A stretch of 64,000 nt of DNA from Tenrec ecaudatus. Its lineage: Eukaryota > Chordata > Mammalia > Afrosoricida > Tenrecidae. How positions within the stretch are numbered: position 1 is the first letter of the stretch; each line of letters begins with the position of its first letter. Both the position numbers and the translations under genes were made by a program. The stretch lies in the NCBI RefSeq assembly GCF_050624435.1, contig NC_134546.1, positions 15,647,001-15,711,000 of the forward strand, written 5' to 3'. The notes below the pieces were generated by a model that was not told where the DNA came from, searched no databases, and saw only the letters and a program-made list of their open reading frames with translations. Shown here one piece after another: positions 45,997 through 57,516 of the stretch.

Positions 45997-46189
45997 CAGT
46001 GGTTCTCAACCTGTGGGTCGCGACCCCTTTGGGCGTCAAATGACCCTTCACAGGGGTTGCCCGATTCATCCCAGTAGCAAAATGACAGTGATGAAGTAGC
46101 AACGAAAATACTGTTATGGTTCGGGAGGTCCCCACCACATGAGGAAGTGTATGAAAGGGTCACGGCATGAGGAAGCTTGAGAACCCCTG
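45997..46189 (+). mobile_element. SPIN-type hAT element, 193 bp, complete with target duplication
   Basis: Starts CAGTGGTTCTCAACC, ends TTGAGAACCCCTG, flanked by CCCTAGGG / CCCTAGGA (8 bp, one mismatch, CTAG core as expected for this hAT group). Inside are GTGGGTCGCGACCCCTTTGG and AGTAGCAACGAAAATACTG. Non-autonomous, no coding. Confidence 0.93.
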
Positions 46190-46653
46190 CCCTAGGAGGT
46201 ATATGGGGCTAGTGGTTTCCATTGCATAGATGACGAACGCAATCCTAGACTTGGCCAGCCACACTTCACCTTGCTGAGTCCGCCATGCACTTTTCTTTAG
46301 CCAAACACCTTTCGGCTCCTTGAGAGACAAGCTCTTCTCCGTCAGATCATTCCCACTGGTTTGCACTTGCTCCAGCTTCCTCCAGGGGTACCGCCTGCCC
46401 CTCCTCAACCCCAGCTTCTCTGGGTTGGTTTGGCGCCTTCCTTTTAGCGCTGCATGCCCCATGTCCCAAGAAACCCCATCAGTCCCAAGCAAACCAAAGC
46501 AGCTCATCGACCTACATTCCCGTTCCAATCACGTGCTTGCTTCTGGAAGGTCTTCACCCAGAAGCTGATTCTCAGAGAGGCCTGGTCCCATCTCTCCATC
46601 AACCATCATCCCCCGACATCTAAATATATCCCTCCCTCACATCTAAATATAGT

Positions 46654-47145
46654 TGGGGAAGTTACATAATATCCTGTCAACTTGCGAAGGGGTGAAGTTT
46701 AGCCTGTCAATCAGGCCATGGCCAATGAGGACTCTGTGTAGGTCTGGCCTTCTCCTGAGGATTCTGGGAATTCCTGTCTTCCTCCCGGAGGCAGGACACA
46801 CATTAGCTCTTAGCCACACATTGCTGTCCAGAAGCCACATGGAGCCACACTGAAGGCAGCCAGAGCCCTGGAGCTGGAGGAGCCATGTGGAGACCCACGC
46901 CAGCACCGAGATGCTTCCACTGCCACTGGATCCACAAGACTTTCCACCCAGTAGCCTGTGGTCTTCCATTGAATGTGTTGTCTTAAGTCTAAAGAGTAAT
47001 TTATGGACTCGTCTCAGACTTCTGAACTTGATCTGGACTGGGCTGGGATGTTTTCTTAATATGCAATTACTCTTTCATATAAAGCTCTTTCTTATACACA
47101 TGAGTGTAAATAAATTTGTTTATCTAGTCAACTTAGACGAACACA
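46654..47145 (+). mobile_element. LTR-like element, family A
   Basis: Begins TGGGGAAGTTACATAAT, ends GACGAACACA, target duplication ATAGT/ACAGT. TATAAAGCTCTTTCTTATAC and AAATAAATTTG near the end would serve as TATA box and polyadenylation-like motif if this is an LTR in sense. Confidence 0.75.
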
Positions 47146-47202
47146 ACAGTCTTCACTGTTAGGCTCTCTCATGACAAGATTTTCTTTTTCGTGAGCTTAT
47201 TG

Positions 47203-48300
47203 CTGTTGTCCTTGTTGTTAGGAACATTAACTCAGTCTGGACTCATAGCTAGCCCCTATGTACAACAGAACGAAGTACTCCCAGACCTACACCCTCCTCG
47301 TCATTCTTATAGTTGCACCCTTGTTTCAGTCACTGTGTCAATCCCTGTTGTTGGGGAGCTTTCTATTGTTTGATTACCTTGTCTTTTACCAAGTATGAAA
47401 TACTTTTCCAGGGTTTGGTCTCTTCTGATAACAAGTCCAAAGTATGTGAGATGAAATCTTGCCAGCAAGTCTAAGGAGCATTCTTGTTGTACTTCTTCCA
47501 AGCCAGATTTGAGTGGTTTTCTCCAACAGCACATTTCAAGCACATCAATTCTTCCACAGTCTTCCTTATTCATTCGCCATTTTTCACACGCATATGAGGT
47601 AATGAAAACAGCATCGCTTGGGTCAGACACACCTTAGTCCTCAAAGTGACATCCTTCATCTTTAAAACCTTCAATTGGTCGTGTGCGGCAGATTTTCCCA
47701 TTGCAATATGTTGTGTGATTTCTTGACTGCTGCTTCCATGAGTAGTAATGGTAGTCCTAAATAAGATTACGGTAAATTCTTGACAACTTTCTTCTGTTTA
47801 TCATGATGTCTATTAGTCCCGTGGGGATTTTGGTTTAATCTATACAGAGAATGAAGTCCTTGATCTTCAATAGCAAGTGCTTCAAGTCCCCCTCACTTTC
47901 AGCAAGGTTTTGTTATCTGCATATTTTTAGCTTCTTGGATTATTTTCTCAGCCTACAGATTAAAAAGTGTGGTGAAAAGGTTCAACTCTGATACATACCT
48001 TTTTTAAATTTTAAATCATGTAGTATACTCTTGTTCTGTTTGAATAGCTCCGTGTACAAGTTCCACATGAGCACGATGAAGTGTTTTGGAATTCTCATTT
48101 TTCTCAATGTAATCCAGAGTTTTTTTATGATCCACATAGTAAATGCCTTTGCACAGCTAATAAATCACAAGTAAACATTTTTCTGGTATTCTCTGCTTTC
48201 AGCTAAAACTCATCTAAAATCAGCAATGATATCCTTTGTTCCACATCCTCTCCTGGCATCTCCCTGTTGATGTATGCCTAAGACTGTTTTTCATTATCTT
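47203..48300 (-). mobile_element. RTE (BovB-like) LINE, 1.1-kb 3' part
   Basis: The longest RTE piece in the window. It starts at the reverse of the tail (GTCCTTGTTGTTAGGAAC, TGTACAACAGAACGAAG). Through the C-terminal region it passes GTCAGACACACCTTAGTCC, CTCAGCCTACAGATTAAAAAG, ATGATCCACATAGTAAATGCC, GGTATTCTCTGCTTTCAGC, CCTCTCCTGGCATCTCCCTG. Frame broken. Confidence 0.9.
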
Positions 48301-48805
48301 CAACAAAAATAGATGCTATCACTGTCTTATGGGCTGGGAATAATATGGTAAACAAAAGAGAAAAATATCTACTATTATGAATCTCATATGCAAATGAAAA
48401 ATACCATCATAATTCCTGAATATTTCTTTAAAATCATAGATGTTCCACTATGAGAAGAAAGGAAACAATTTTAAATGGGAAATAGGGACAGAGGTGGGAT
48501 GCCGTTAGCAGCTGTATACAGAGTGGCCAGGCAATGCCAAACTGAGGTTAATTTTTATAAAGGCCAAAAAAGAAAGGACAAGAAACAAGGATTCCTGGGA
48601 AGGAAATTCCCCAGACAGAACAGAACATGCAAAGGCTCTGAGCCAAGAACAACGAAGAAGCCAAAACACTGGTTCTTAGGGGTGAGAGGAAAATAGCCAG
48701 AGGTGAAGGCAGAGAGGAGATGGAGGTCTGCCATGCTGGAGGCTGGTCGGCCCTGCAACTAATGTGGCTTTCGTGCTAAGTGATATGGAAAGCTACAATG
48801 GCTTC
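48301..48805. other. Intergenic, no repeat recognised
   Basis: Short frames only; no exon support. Confidence 0.3.
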
Positions 48806-49357
48806 TGCAGGGGACCAGCCTCCCCACAATCAAATAGGTCCAAGAGGCGGCTGTGTAATTGAGGGGTAAAATTAGAGACATCAGACATGATAAAGCACGC
48901 AAGCCTTCAGGACCACCATGACTTCAGGAACCAGGTCCATACAGAGAGAGAGAATATATTTCCAACCCAGGCTTATATACACTCTAGGGGCATGCCAGCC
49001 CCCCTAATTACAGGTAACCACATACGTCAAAGGAAGGGGAGGAGCTAGGTATACACACAATAGGAAGGGGAGGCACTAGGGCATACATGTGTCAGGAAGG
49101 CACAAATGCAAGAAGCTGGGTGGGCTCTAGAGTCAAGATGGCAGCCTGACCTTGGTCATCCCTGAGTTGGCTTGACCTTAGGTGACTTTGAGCTCTCCTT
49201 CAGGGGAACAATCCATTATCCTCATCAGAAGAGATTGGCCCTAGGGTCTGATCGCTCTAGATGGCTGACAACCTTCAGGCAGGTAACCTTTAAGCAGTTG
49301 ACCTCCAAGTGTATAGTCAGTGGATCAAGTGTTTGCAGCAGCACCTTAGTTTTGGCA
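48806..49357 (-). mobile_element. LTR-like element, family B, minus copy
   Basis: Reverse complement of the copy at 50772-51345: shared pieces are (in reverse) TGCCAAAACTAAGG at the start, GACTATACACTTGGAGG, CAATCTCTTCTGATGAGG, CCATCTTGACTCTAGAGCC, TTTACCCCTCAATTACACA and a terminal CCTGCA. No target duplication could be read. Confidence 0.65.
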
Positions 49358-49382
49358 TTATGAATAGCATTAATAATAATAT

Positions 49383-49831
49383 TGGGGGGGGCATTTTTAG
49401 ATCTCTCTGGAGCTAGATCTATACCTTGGTCCTTGGCTCCGCACAAGAAAGAATTCACGCCAAAGTCTGGTTTGTGATCCAAGTGAGTTTTATGAGAGCT
49501 AAAAGAAGTTTCAGGTTTACACGGCCCCCATAGGACTCCTCCCGAACATGCAGCCTGGTGGAAGCTGCTCACGCAAAGTAGTCGCTCGACTCTGGGCTCC
49601 TGCCTTTGCAAGTATTCCACAGGGAGGCGTGGTGGACGACTCCTGATTGACCCCAGTGTCTGAATTGAATTCACCTGGCCTAGGTGGGCCAATCCAGGTT
49701 CAGCGCCCACCCATGCCTACTAGAAGGAAACCTGAACCTCTGAGCATGTGCAGTGCACCACTCCTTTGTTTCCGTGGCTTGGCTCTCTGGGCATGCGTTA
49801 ATTCCCTAACCCTGCGCTAGCCTGCCTAACA
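49383..49831 (-). mobile_element. Solo LTR of a class I endogenous retrovirus, 449 bp
   Basis: TG...CA ends (TGGGGGGGGCATTTT ... CTGCCTAACA on the plus strand) with a perfect 4-bp target duplication ATAT (49379-49382, 49832-49835). In sense (minus) the end contains GAATTCTTTCTTGTGCGGAG and CCAAGGACCAAGG, a pattern common at the end of class I LTRs. No internal retroviral region remains, as expected after recombination between two LTRs. Confidence 0.85.
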
Positions 49832-49835
49832 ATAT

Positions 49836-50771
49836 CATGAGGAATAACTTTTACCAAGGAGAGTGTGAGTGGGACACATCTCTAGCCCATGAACGTGAAG
49901 GTTTCCTCCACAGGAGCCTGGGCCTCCCAGACTCTCTTCCCGGTTCTGTTTCCCACAGGGTTCCAGTGTGGATAGAGGCGTAGCGTACCTTATGATGTCA
50001 CGGGGCTGGGGGGGTGGTCTCTGGAAGTTCTTTTCTGAAGCAAAATCAGAAGCCAAAGCACTCGTTGAGAGGCTCGGTACAGACAAGAAAGAAGAAAAGG
50101 CCCAGGTTTTAGGACATGACCACATTTGCTGTTGAGAAAATGCCAGAATGGGAGCAACAAAGCCAGACAACTGTGGTGGCCTGGAGGCCCATTGAGGGAT
50201 GGAGAGAGCTCACTTGTGACTGATGCTGCTTGTTAGTCAAGTAAGAGGAGGTCTTGCTTTGGTGAGGAGTGCCTTGGGTCTTCAAAGTTTTCAATTAGCC
50301 ATCCAAAATGCACCAGCGAGCCTCTATGCATCTGGGGATGCACAGGAAAGATCCAGGAATCAGAGAGAAAGGACTAGGCAACAGGTCTAACTTCCTCCAT
50401 ACACCAATACATCCTTAGCCATGACACTGGAAGTACTTGATTCTACTGGTTACTCTTATTGAGCATTCTGATCACAGAACCGATAGATAAGTCTTGATCC
50501 AAAAGAAGACATGACATACTGGATCTTAGAGACTAGAGGAAGGTCTGAGTCTTGCTCTGGAAAAAAGTCTCCACACCATGAACTGAAATTAAGTATCCTA
50601 AGTAATTTTTAAATGAAACAGCCCTTTAGCCAAATTAGCAAGAATGGTCACTCCTGGGAATTGTGTTTTTTTAAAAGAATGGTCTATAGATGTGCTGGAT
50701 ACAGATTGATCATTCCCCAGGTTGTCTCTCCCCTCCTCCCCCCCCCCCCGCACCTCCCCCCCTGTGCCAGG
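49836..50771. other. Intergenic, no repeat recognised; C-rich run at the right edge
   Basis: A poly-C tract (about 50737-50762) immediately precedes the family B LTR. Nothing coding is seen. Confidence 0.35.
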
Positions 50772-51345
50772 TGCCAAACCTAAGACACTGCTTGCTAACA
50801 CATGGTTGATGTCTATACATTTGGAGGGCAGCTGTTATCTCCCTGAGGGTTATCAGCCATCTAGAGCAATCAGACCCTATACTCTGTCCCACCTGAGATG
50901 GGGGCCCACTCCCTGCTGATAAGGATCATGGATTGCTCCCCTGAAGGAGAGCCCAAAGACAGGGTCAAGCCAACTCAAGGGGGACCAAGGTTAGGCTGCC
51001 ATCTTGAATCTAGGGTCTGCCCATCTTGTCACATGTGTACCCCTAGTGCCTCCCTTCCTATTGCGTGTACACCCCTAGCTTGCCCCGCTCCTGTTGCATG
51101 TATGTCTATGATACAACCCTTTCAAGTTATGATGTAACCATGGGGGCTTACACATCCCCAAATGCATATATTAGCCATGACTGGAAATATATTCGCTTTC
51201 CCTGCATGAACCTGGCTGCTGAGATCATGGCCTTCTGGGGGGTGAGCAATTGCATGCCTTATCTTGTCCGATGTCTCTTTAGTTTTACCCCTCAATTACA
51301 CAACCACCCTTGGACCTGTTCAATGGTGGGAGCTTGTACCCCACA
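50772..51345 (+). mobile_element. LTR-like element, family B, plus copy
   Basis: Starts TGCCAAACCTAAGAC, passes GAGCAATCAGACCCTATAC, GGATTGCTCCCCTGAAGG, GTTAGGCTGCCATCTTGAA, TTTTACCCCTCAATTACAC and ends TTGTACCCCACA. It is inverted with respect to 48806-49357. Confidence 0.65.
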
Positions 51346-51519
51346 TAGATGAGAAGCTTATGTGGATCGTTGCTAAGTCAAGAGCAGTCAAACAGCATAG
51401 GTGAAAAATAGCAACAATGAGGACTCCGCATGAGAAGACAGCAACGGCACTGGGCTGTGCACACAAGTGAATGTGCAAGAGGAAGTAACAAAGCGTTGCT
51501 CTTCGGATTCCAGTTCGCA

Positions 51520-51665
51520 CACAGACGCCAACCAACCCACCGCTGTCAAGTAGATTCCGACTCACAGCAACTGCACAGGACAGCACAGAACTGCCCCCGC
51601 CGGTTCCCGAAGCGATAGCTCTTCCCAGGAGCACGCCATCCCATCTTTCTCTTGCAGTTCCTACA
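51520..51665 (-). repeat. AfroSINE
   Basis: CCACCGCTGTCAAGTAGATTC, CGACTCACAGCAACTGC, GGACAGCACAGAACTGCCCC and CGAAGCGATAGCTCTTCC. Confidence 0.8.
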
Positions 51666-51744
51666 TGCATGAATTTATTCCAAACAAAGCTTATCTAAAT
51701 GGGATGGCTGCGGGCAAACCCTTTCTGTAATATACGTGCCTTAG

Positions 51745-51905
51745 ACTCACTAAACCAAAAAACTCCTTGCTATAGAGTCAGCCCCAACTCACAGCTACCT
51801 AGGCTTCCCATGGCTGTAAGTATCTACAGGAGCAGACTTACCGCTTTCCGCTGTGAAAAGGACTGCAGACCTTGAAGTTGATGGTCCCATGAGGGTGCTT
51901 TCAAA
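51745..51905 (-). repeat. AfroSINE, diverged
   Basis: CTTGCTATAGAGTCAGCCCC, AACTCACAGCTACCTAGG and GACTGCAGACCTTGAAGTTG. Confidence 0.65.
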
Positions 51906-51999
51906 AGGGTCCAATCAAAAAGTGGCCTCCAAGGGCATCTCCTATGCCAGTTGACTTCAAGATCAGAAGGTGATGGTCACCTCCTGTGGGCCCTCTAGA

Positions 52000-52160
52000 G
52001 GGTCATTTTGACAAATTTTCTTGCAGGACATAGGATAATTATGAAAATTTAGCGTGAATCGGTTTTAAGAAAATTGGAAACTGCATTGGTGAGGAAAAGG
52101 CCAGGAAAGTTGCGTTCAGTCATCTCTGTATGACAGCAAGGCTACATCTCTGGTCTATGC
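52000..52160 (+). mobile_element. Mariner transposase fragment, second lineage
   Basis: Parallel to 57118-57230: TTTTGACAAATTTTCTTGC, GAAAATTGGAAACTGCATTGG, TGAGGAAAAGGCCAGGAAAG. Too short and degraded to carry a frame. Confidence 0.45.
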
Positions 52161-54479
52161 TCAGCGGGGATTCACTGGAGGCTTAAACCATGGGTGGACC
52201 TTTCAAATGGATTCATGATGTCTTCTGTGGATCATGTTGCCATATTCACAAGATCCCATTGGTCTGCTCTTTTTACCTGCGCCAGGAGTTTAATGATAAG
52301 AACTTCCACGAATTCCATATCTCACTACATTTCAATACTATGGTTTTGTTCGGGTCTCTGGGTGAAGGAAATGGTTTATGAGGAGCTACTAATCTAAGTG
52401 TTGGTAGGTTAAGCCCCCACCTCCAGTGGAGCCCAGAAGGAAGGCCTTAGAGTCTGATGCCCTAGAGATTGCAGCCAAGAAAAGCCTTTGGAGACGTGCC
52501 GCCAAGTAACACATGAGGCTGCCCTGCGTCAGAACAGTTAACGCTCCACAGTGGGATGTGGGGGCTCCGGCCGAGGGTAGATCACATGCCGCTTTGTCGT
52601 CAGTGTCAGCAAATTAACTCCTCTTTTCTACCCCACCCCCTAACACTTCAAACTTGTTTCTGAAAGACTGCCCTGCCATTTGTTGATTGATGAAAAGATG
52701 CTCATCGCCTATGAATCTGGTTCCTTGCTGACAGTGACAGCCACCGGAACTGGGCTTTCCACAGCATCCAAGATGTCAGCCAAACGCTCAGACCCTCATC
52801 TTCTGGAGGACAGAGGGCTAGCCAGCAAGTATGAGACTTAGAAAGCAGAGCCGAGACGAAAACCCAGGTTTTCAGACGTCTGATTTGATACTCTTTATAA
52901 GACTTCATAAAGTTTTATAAGCACGTTAAATCAGGTTGTGATAGTTATGGGTTTCTGTCAAATAGGCTGGCCCAGGAGTCGCAGTGGGTTAGCAGTTAAA
53001 ACCTAATAATCCCCCTGCTGATGAGATAGAATATAATGCAATCTCATCTCCACAATGAGATATGTTCTGAGCAGCCAATCGAAAGAAAGATTTCTCAGGG
53101 GTGTGGTGTGCTTCCAATATAAGTGGGCACTGTAGAAAAGTTGGCATGCCTTTTGCTGGGTTTGTATCCTACATCTGGCATGTGCTCTGACCTCCAGTTC
53201 TTTGGGTTGAGCCAGTGGTCTGCCATGTTGCGTGCTAATTCTGAGGGTCAGCAACAGCCTATCATCTTACCTGCAAGCCTTGGACTCATTCACCTCTGCA
53301 GCCAGACGTCTGTCTTGGGACTATCATGGGTTCTTTGGCCCCTGCAGCTAGATGAATCATGAGAAACATACACAGGTGCACATGTGTGTACATATGTATA
53401 CATGTCTGCATATGTATGCATGTGCTTGTGTGTCATATACATATGTGTGCATAGGCTGCATACACATCTGTGTGTGTACATACAGATACAAGTACACATG
53501 CATGCTCCACTGGTTGAACTTCTCTTGAGAACCCTGCCTAAGGCACAAGGATATTCTAAAAATTAAGGAGCTGCGAGTCCTTTGAACAGATTTGAGTTTC
53601 TAACCATCCAATAAATAGTTCCTTTTCCAGAAAATGTTCGTGACAATCATGCAAAGTCACAGATACACAGTGAGAGAGTGAATAGGGCGAGGGAGCCAGA
53701 GCTTGATGTGACTGCCTTGTTTGTCTGCACATAGCAAGCTGTCTGCCTTTGTCAGGGTGCAGCCCGACCACTTTTCTATCGTGTGTTTCTATGGGAAATG
53801 TTTGGATTTTCCTTCTGTTAGTGGCTTCTACCTCACACAGGTTCTGTTTTTTTAAGGTTGTACCGTAGAATGTGTCCACTTGGGGCACATAAATATACTT
53901 CAAGTCTTCTCCAAACACACATACACACACACACACGCGCACACATTCGAGTCTCCTATGGAAGACACAAAGGCCTTAAGAGCTCAGCAAGAAAACTAGT
54001 CCACTTCTGGAGAAGGTGTCTGCTCCCCTGCCATTCTCAGCAGTCACTGGTATTAGAGACTCGGTATCTGCAACAGGAATAAAAGCACTCTACAAACCCC
54101 CTTTCACTTTCTCATCCCCTATCCCGTTGAGGCAGCATCTTGGGGTATTTGCTGGATAATTTAGATCAGGGTAGGCCTTCTCCCTGGGATGCTCGACTCA
54201 GGAGAACAGAGGCTCCTTCGGGAAGGTCCAGCAGAGAAGTCCGAGGTTGCTGGCTCCCAGTCAGACCTCTGTGTTCTCTGGTGTATTTTCTACAGTGTCC
54301 GGCCGGCGGCAGCCGAATCAAGATTTTAGAAAGAATGTGTATCAGGAATGAGTGACTTTAGCTCAGAGCCTATACAAAATTCAACTTCTTTTTGATCTAG
54401 TACAGAAACTAGGGTTGAGCCAGAGATAAATCCCCATCAGGGATAAAACCACCAGGAAGGAGGAAGTAAGCCTGGGGGG
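52161..54479. other. Intergenic; weak SINE heads and CA/TG-rich tracts
   Basis: 52375-52480 and 52965-53010 have tRNA-SINE-like heads (GGAGTCGCAGTGGGTTAGCA). 53370-53500 is TG/CA-rich with ACATATGTATACATG-type units. 53917-53945 is a CA run. No exon is seen. Confidence 0.4.
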
Positions 54480-54592
54480 AAGGGCCTGAGGCCAGCAGTC
54501 CCTGCTCTCGACTGAGTCCTGCCACTAACTTCCTGTCTGAACCTTTCTCTCTGCCTCATGACCTCGAAAATGGGCAGAACCATTCAAGTCCC
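54480..54592 (+). repeat. MIR fragment
   Basis: GAGTCCTGCCACTAACTTCC, TGAACCTTTCTCTCTGCC and CCTCGAAAATGGGCAG match the MIR core order. Confidence 0.5.
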
Positions 54593-54884
54593 ACCTCCCA
54601 AAGATGGTTTGACCCCAAAAAGCAATCATACACCCCTTCTTCTGGAAGATTTCCTGAACTAAACTCGGAGATCAGAGACTACACTAAAGAAGGAAAAATG
54701 GTTTCTTTTTTCCTGTTGGTAAAAGAGACCTTGAAGGCAGTGGGTTCTTTGGTGGGGGGTGGGGGTGGAGGGCAGAGGGGGTTAAGAATTGAGGAATTAC
54801 AAATGTTGGATGAAAGCTATGGCTCTTCTCTCAGGAATAAGGGTGGGGGGGGGTGCACACACCTGCAACTACTAACAAATTTTT

Positions 54885-55100
54885 CAGAATCTGTGGTGGC
54901 CCAGTGGTTAAGCACACAGTTGGTGCCTAAGACCAGCCGTTCACACCCAGCCCGTGCTCCACCCACCATCAGCTTGCCGTCTCCTGGAGCGTCATCCTGG
55001 CTGTCATCAGTCACGGAAATCCATAGAGCAGGTTTACTCTGTAACACACGGGGTTGCTGTGAGTCAAGGTCAACTCCGTGGCATCCTACAACAAGGCCTT
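54885..55100 (+). repeat. AfroSINE
   Basis: Head GTGGTGGCCCAGTGGTTAAG, GACCAGCCGTTCACACCCAG, then AATCCATAGAGCAGGTTTAC, GGGTTGCTGTGAGTCAAGG and CAACTCCGTGGCATCC. Confidence 0.8.
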
Positions 55101-55584
55101 TACATAAAACTTCAGAAGGCTTATTTCAGAGCCCATTCAAAATCCGTGGACCCTGGTAAGAAGCACACCGTAAGAAAGGACTTGGTCACAGATAACTCTG
55201 GAAAGCCTGAGGTCAGCTGCCTAACAAGTTAGGATGGACTGAATCCTGCTTGCCAGTGGGGCATGAAGTGGTGGGAGAACTGGAGCCAGTGAGTGTCAGG
55301 TGAACACAAAATTGAAATCTCACCCTGGGTAGATACGAGATGCAACAAGGTAATATCATTAGAAAACTGTGCCTGCGCAGGGAAGTGCAGGGATAAAGGG
55401 GATTTTTTCTGAAAGAATCTTTGGGGCCAGGAGCCAAAGAGGACACAAGAGAGAGCAGGGTGAAAATTCAGGGAAATAATGCCAGAAAGGGGAGAGCAGA
55501 ATGCATTGGGGCCCGGGCTGTAGGTGGCCTGGATCTCAGCCTCTACAGGAAACAGTTGGGGCTGGGAAAGGGGGGATTTGAAAA

Positions 55585-55790
55585 GCACCCCAAACCAAAT
55601 CAAATCCACTGCCATCGAGTTGATTCTGATTCATATCAACCCTATATTTGGTTTCAGAGACTGAAAATCTCTACCAGAACAGACAGTCTCTTCTTTCTCC
55701 TGCAGAGCTCTTGCTGGGTTTGAACTTCTGACCTTGAGGTTAGCAGCCCAATGCTTAGCAAGCAGTGCCAGCAGGGCTCCTTCTTGGAAA
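55585..55790 (-). repeat. AfroSINE, nearly full
   Basis: CCACTGCCATCGAGTTGATTC, GGTTTCAGAGACTGAAAATC, CTTTCTCCTGCAGAGCTC, GACCTTGAGGTTAGCAGCCC, AGTGCCAGCAGGGCTCC. Confidence 0.9.
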
Positions 55791-55854
55791 GGACAGTAGA
55801 TACTAAATGAATATCGTGATAATTGGGTAAAGAAATATGAAACAAGTGGCTGAT

Positions 55855-56055
55855 GCATGAAAACCAAACACCAAAAGCATCTCCACTGAGTCAAGACTGA
55901 CTCATAGCGACCCCTCAAGACAGGGTAGAACTGCCCCTGTGGGTTTCCGAGACTATAATTCTTCATAGGAATAGAAAGCCCCAACTTTCTCCTGCACAGC
56001 CACTGGTGGTTTCAAACTGCTGACCTTGCAGGTTCGAGCTCAGGCTCCTCCGAGG
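55855..56055 (-). repeat. AfroSINE, nearly full
   Basis: GACTCATAGCGACCCCTC, GACAGGGTAGAACTGCCCC, TGTGGGTTTCCGAGAC, CACTGGTGGTTTCAAACTGC and TGACCTTGCAGGTTCGAGC. It lies in the same orientation as its neighbour at 55585-55790. Confidence 0.9.
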
Positions 56056-57049
56056 AGAAAAGAAACCGTTAAAAGCAATGCGACCAACCCAAGCAAGGCT
56101 ATCAGAGTGAGCATTTGTTGATGGGCCGTAATGACACGCTGATTATTGATTCATATTGTCCATTTGCTTCAACATCAGAAAAGAAATGCAAGTGTGGGGA
56201 GCCCAGACAGACAGCACTTTAATAATTAAAATAATAATAATAAGCCCTCAGTTGGGATGTTCTGCTAAATCAGCAGGACGTGTTAAATGTCTGTGTCCTT
56301 ACAGGGCTGGATCTAGAAGTCTGTGTTCCAGGAGGTAGTCAGAAGAAATGAGATAAGGATGAGGAAGTCTCCGGTTTACAGCACCCATAAGTACATTAAA
56401 AGAAATCAAGGGTATTTAGCAAACATCAACCAGCTCAGGAGTCCAGGCAGAGAAGGTGCACTCTTGCCAGAGGCAACAGGATGTAAGATAAAAAGGCAAT
56501 CAGCATGGCAGAGACCTGGCTTTCCCTGAAAATGCAGGAGCAAGCGCACTAACAATGTGGATGTCACTCAGTCTGCTAAGCTTATCACTATAATATCATT
56601 GGAGTTTATGGAGCTGTTTTTTCTGGGTAAATATACTCTTCAGATTTGAGTTCTCGTCTTCATGCTTATCCAATGATGTATTTCACTGTTTGTCAACTCA
56701 ATGTGTATGTGATATGTGCCTATACCGAGTGTGCCATAGATGTGTATACATTACACGATATATGTGCATATATATGTATAAATGCACACATAGAGGGTTG
56801 CTATGAGTTGTCGTGTGTGCGTATACAATATATAGTACAGGCAGATGCTAGATACACACACATATACACTCACGCAAAGGTAAGTAAAAAAATGGTGTCA
56901 CTATGGTTCCAATTCATAAATGCATGTTTATTCCCAAAAACGTATTTAAACACGTCTCTGCCATGAGTGTGTGGCTGCAGACAATTCCCTCGCTGAAATA
57001 CTTGTCTTTGCCTCATCGGAGTGCCTTCGGAAACTAAGTCACCTGTGAA
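56056..57049. other. Intergenic, no repeat family recognised
   Basis: AT-rich; an AATAAT run at 56222-56242 and a TATGTGCATATATATG stretch near 56760. No exon is seen. Confidence 0.35.
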
Positions 57050-57430
57050 GGTAGCCTCTCAAGGCCGAGAGGTCATGTCCGAAGGCCATGGCCACTGCTC
57101 TGAGGGACTGTGAAGAGATGGACTTTGATAAGTTTTCTTGAGGCATACACATGATGGTGGGACTTATTGGGAAGAAGGTGTAAGAAAACTGAAAACTGTG
57201 CTCATGAGAACGAGGCCAGAAAAATTGTCCCCCCAATTTTTTCCCCATCATGCCAATGTACCAGCTTCAAAGGTAGCAAGGGCGGTCTTAGGAGAGTTTC
57301 ACTGGGAAACCTCACCCCACCCACCTTCCAGCCCTGATCTTGCCCCTCAGATTCCTTCTTATTCCCCAAGCTCAAAGAACATTTCAAAGGAGCGCAATCC
57401 GAGTACCTCAAAGTGCCTAAACTTCTGTCC
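57050..57430 (+). mobile_element. Mariner transposase C-terminal fragment, second lineage
   Basis: The frame reads RPEK, then a degraded HHDN.PAH-type motif (HHANVPA) and PHPPSSPDLAP, the signature of the mariner catalytic C-terminal half. The catalytic Asp of HHDN is Ala here, so the copy is dead. It differs from the element at 21390, so two mariner lineages are present. Confidence 0.7.
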
Positions 57431-57516
57431 TGATGTGCTGTCAATCAAAAAGCATAGTATTTTGGGGGAAGAGGGGGGGTTGGAGATGGAAGCACCACCT
57501 TCAGAAATGTCCAGAC

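Noticed and set aside
48806-51345. A provirus bounded by two LTRs
   Set aside because: The two family B LTRs are inverted, and the sequence between them has no retroviral coding remnants.
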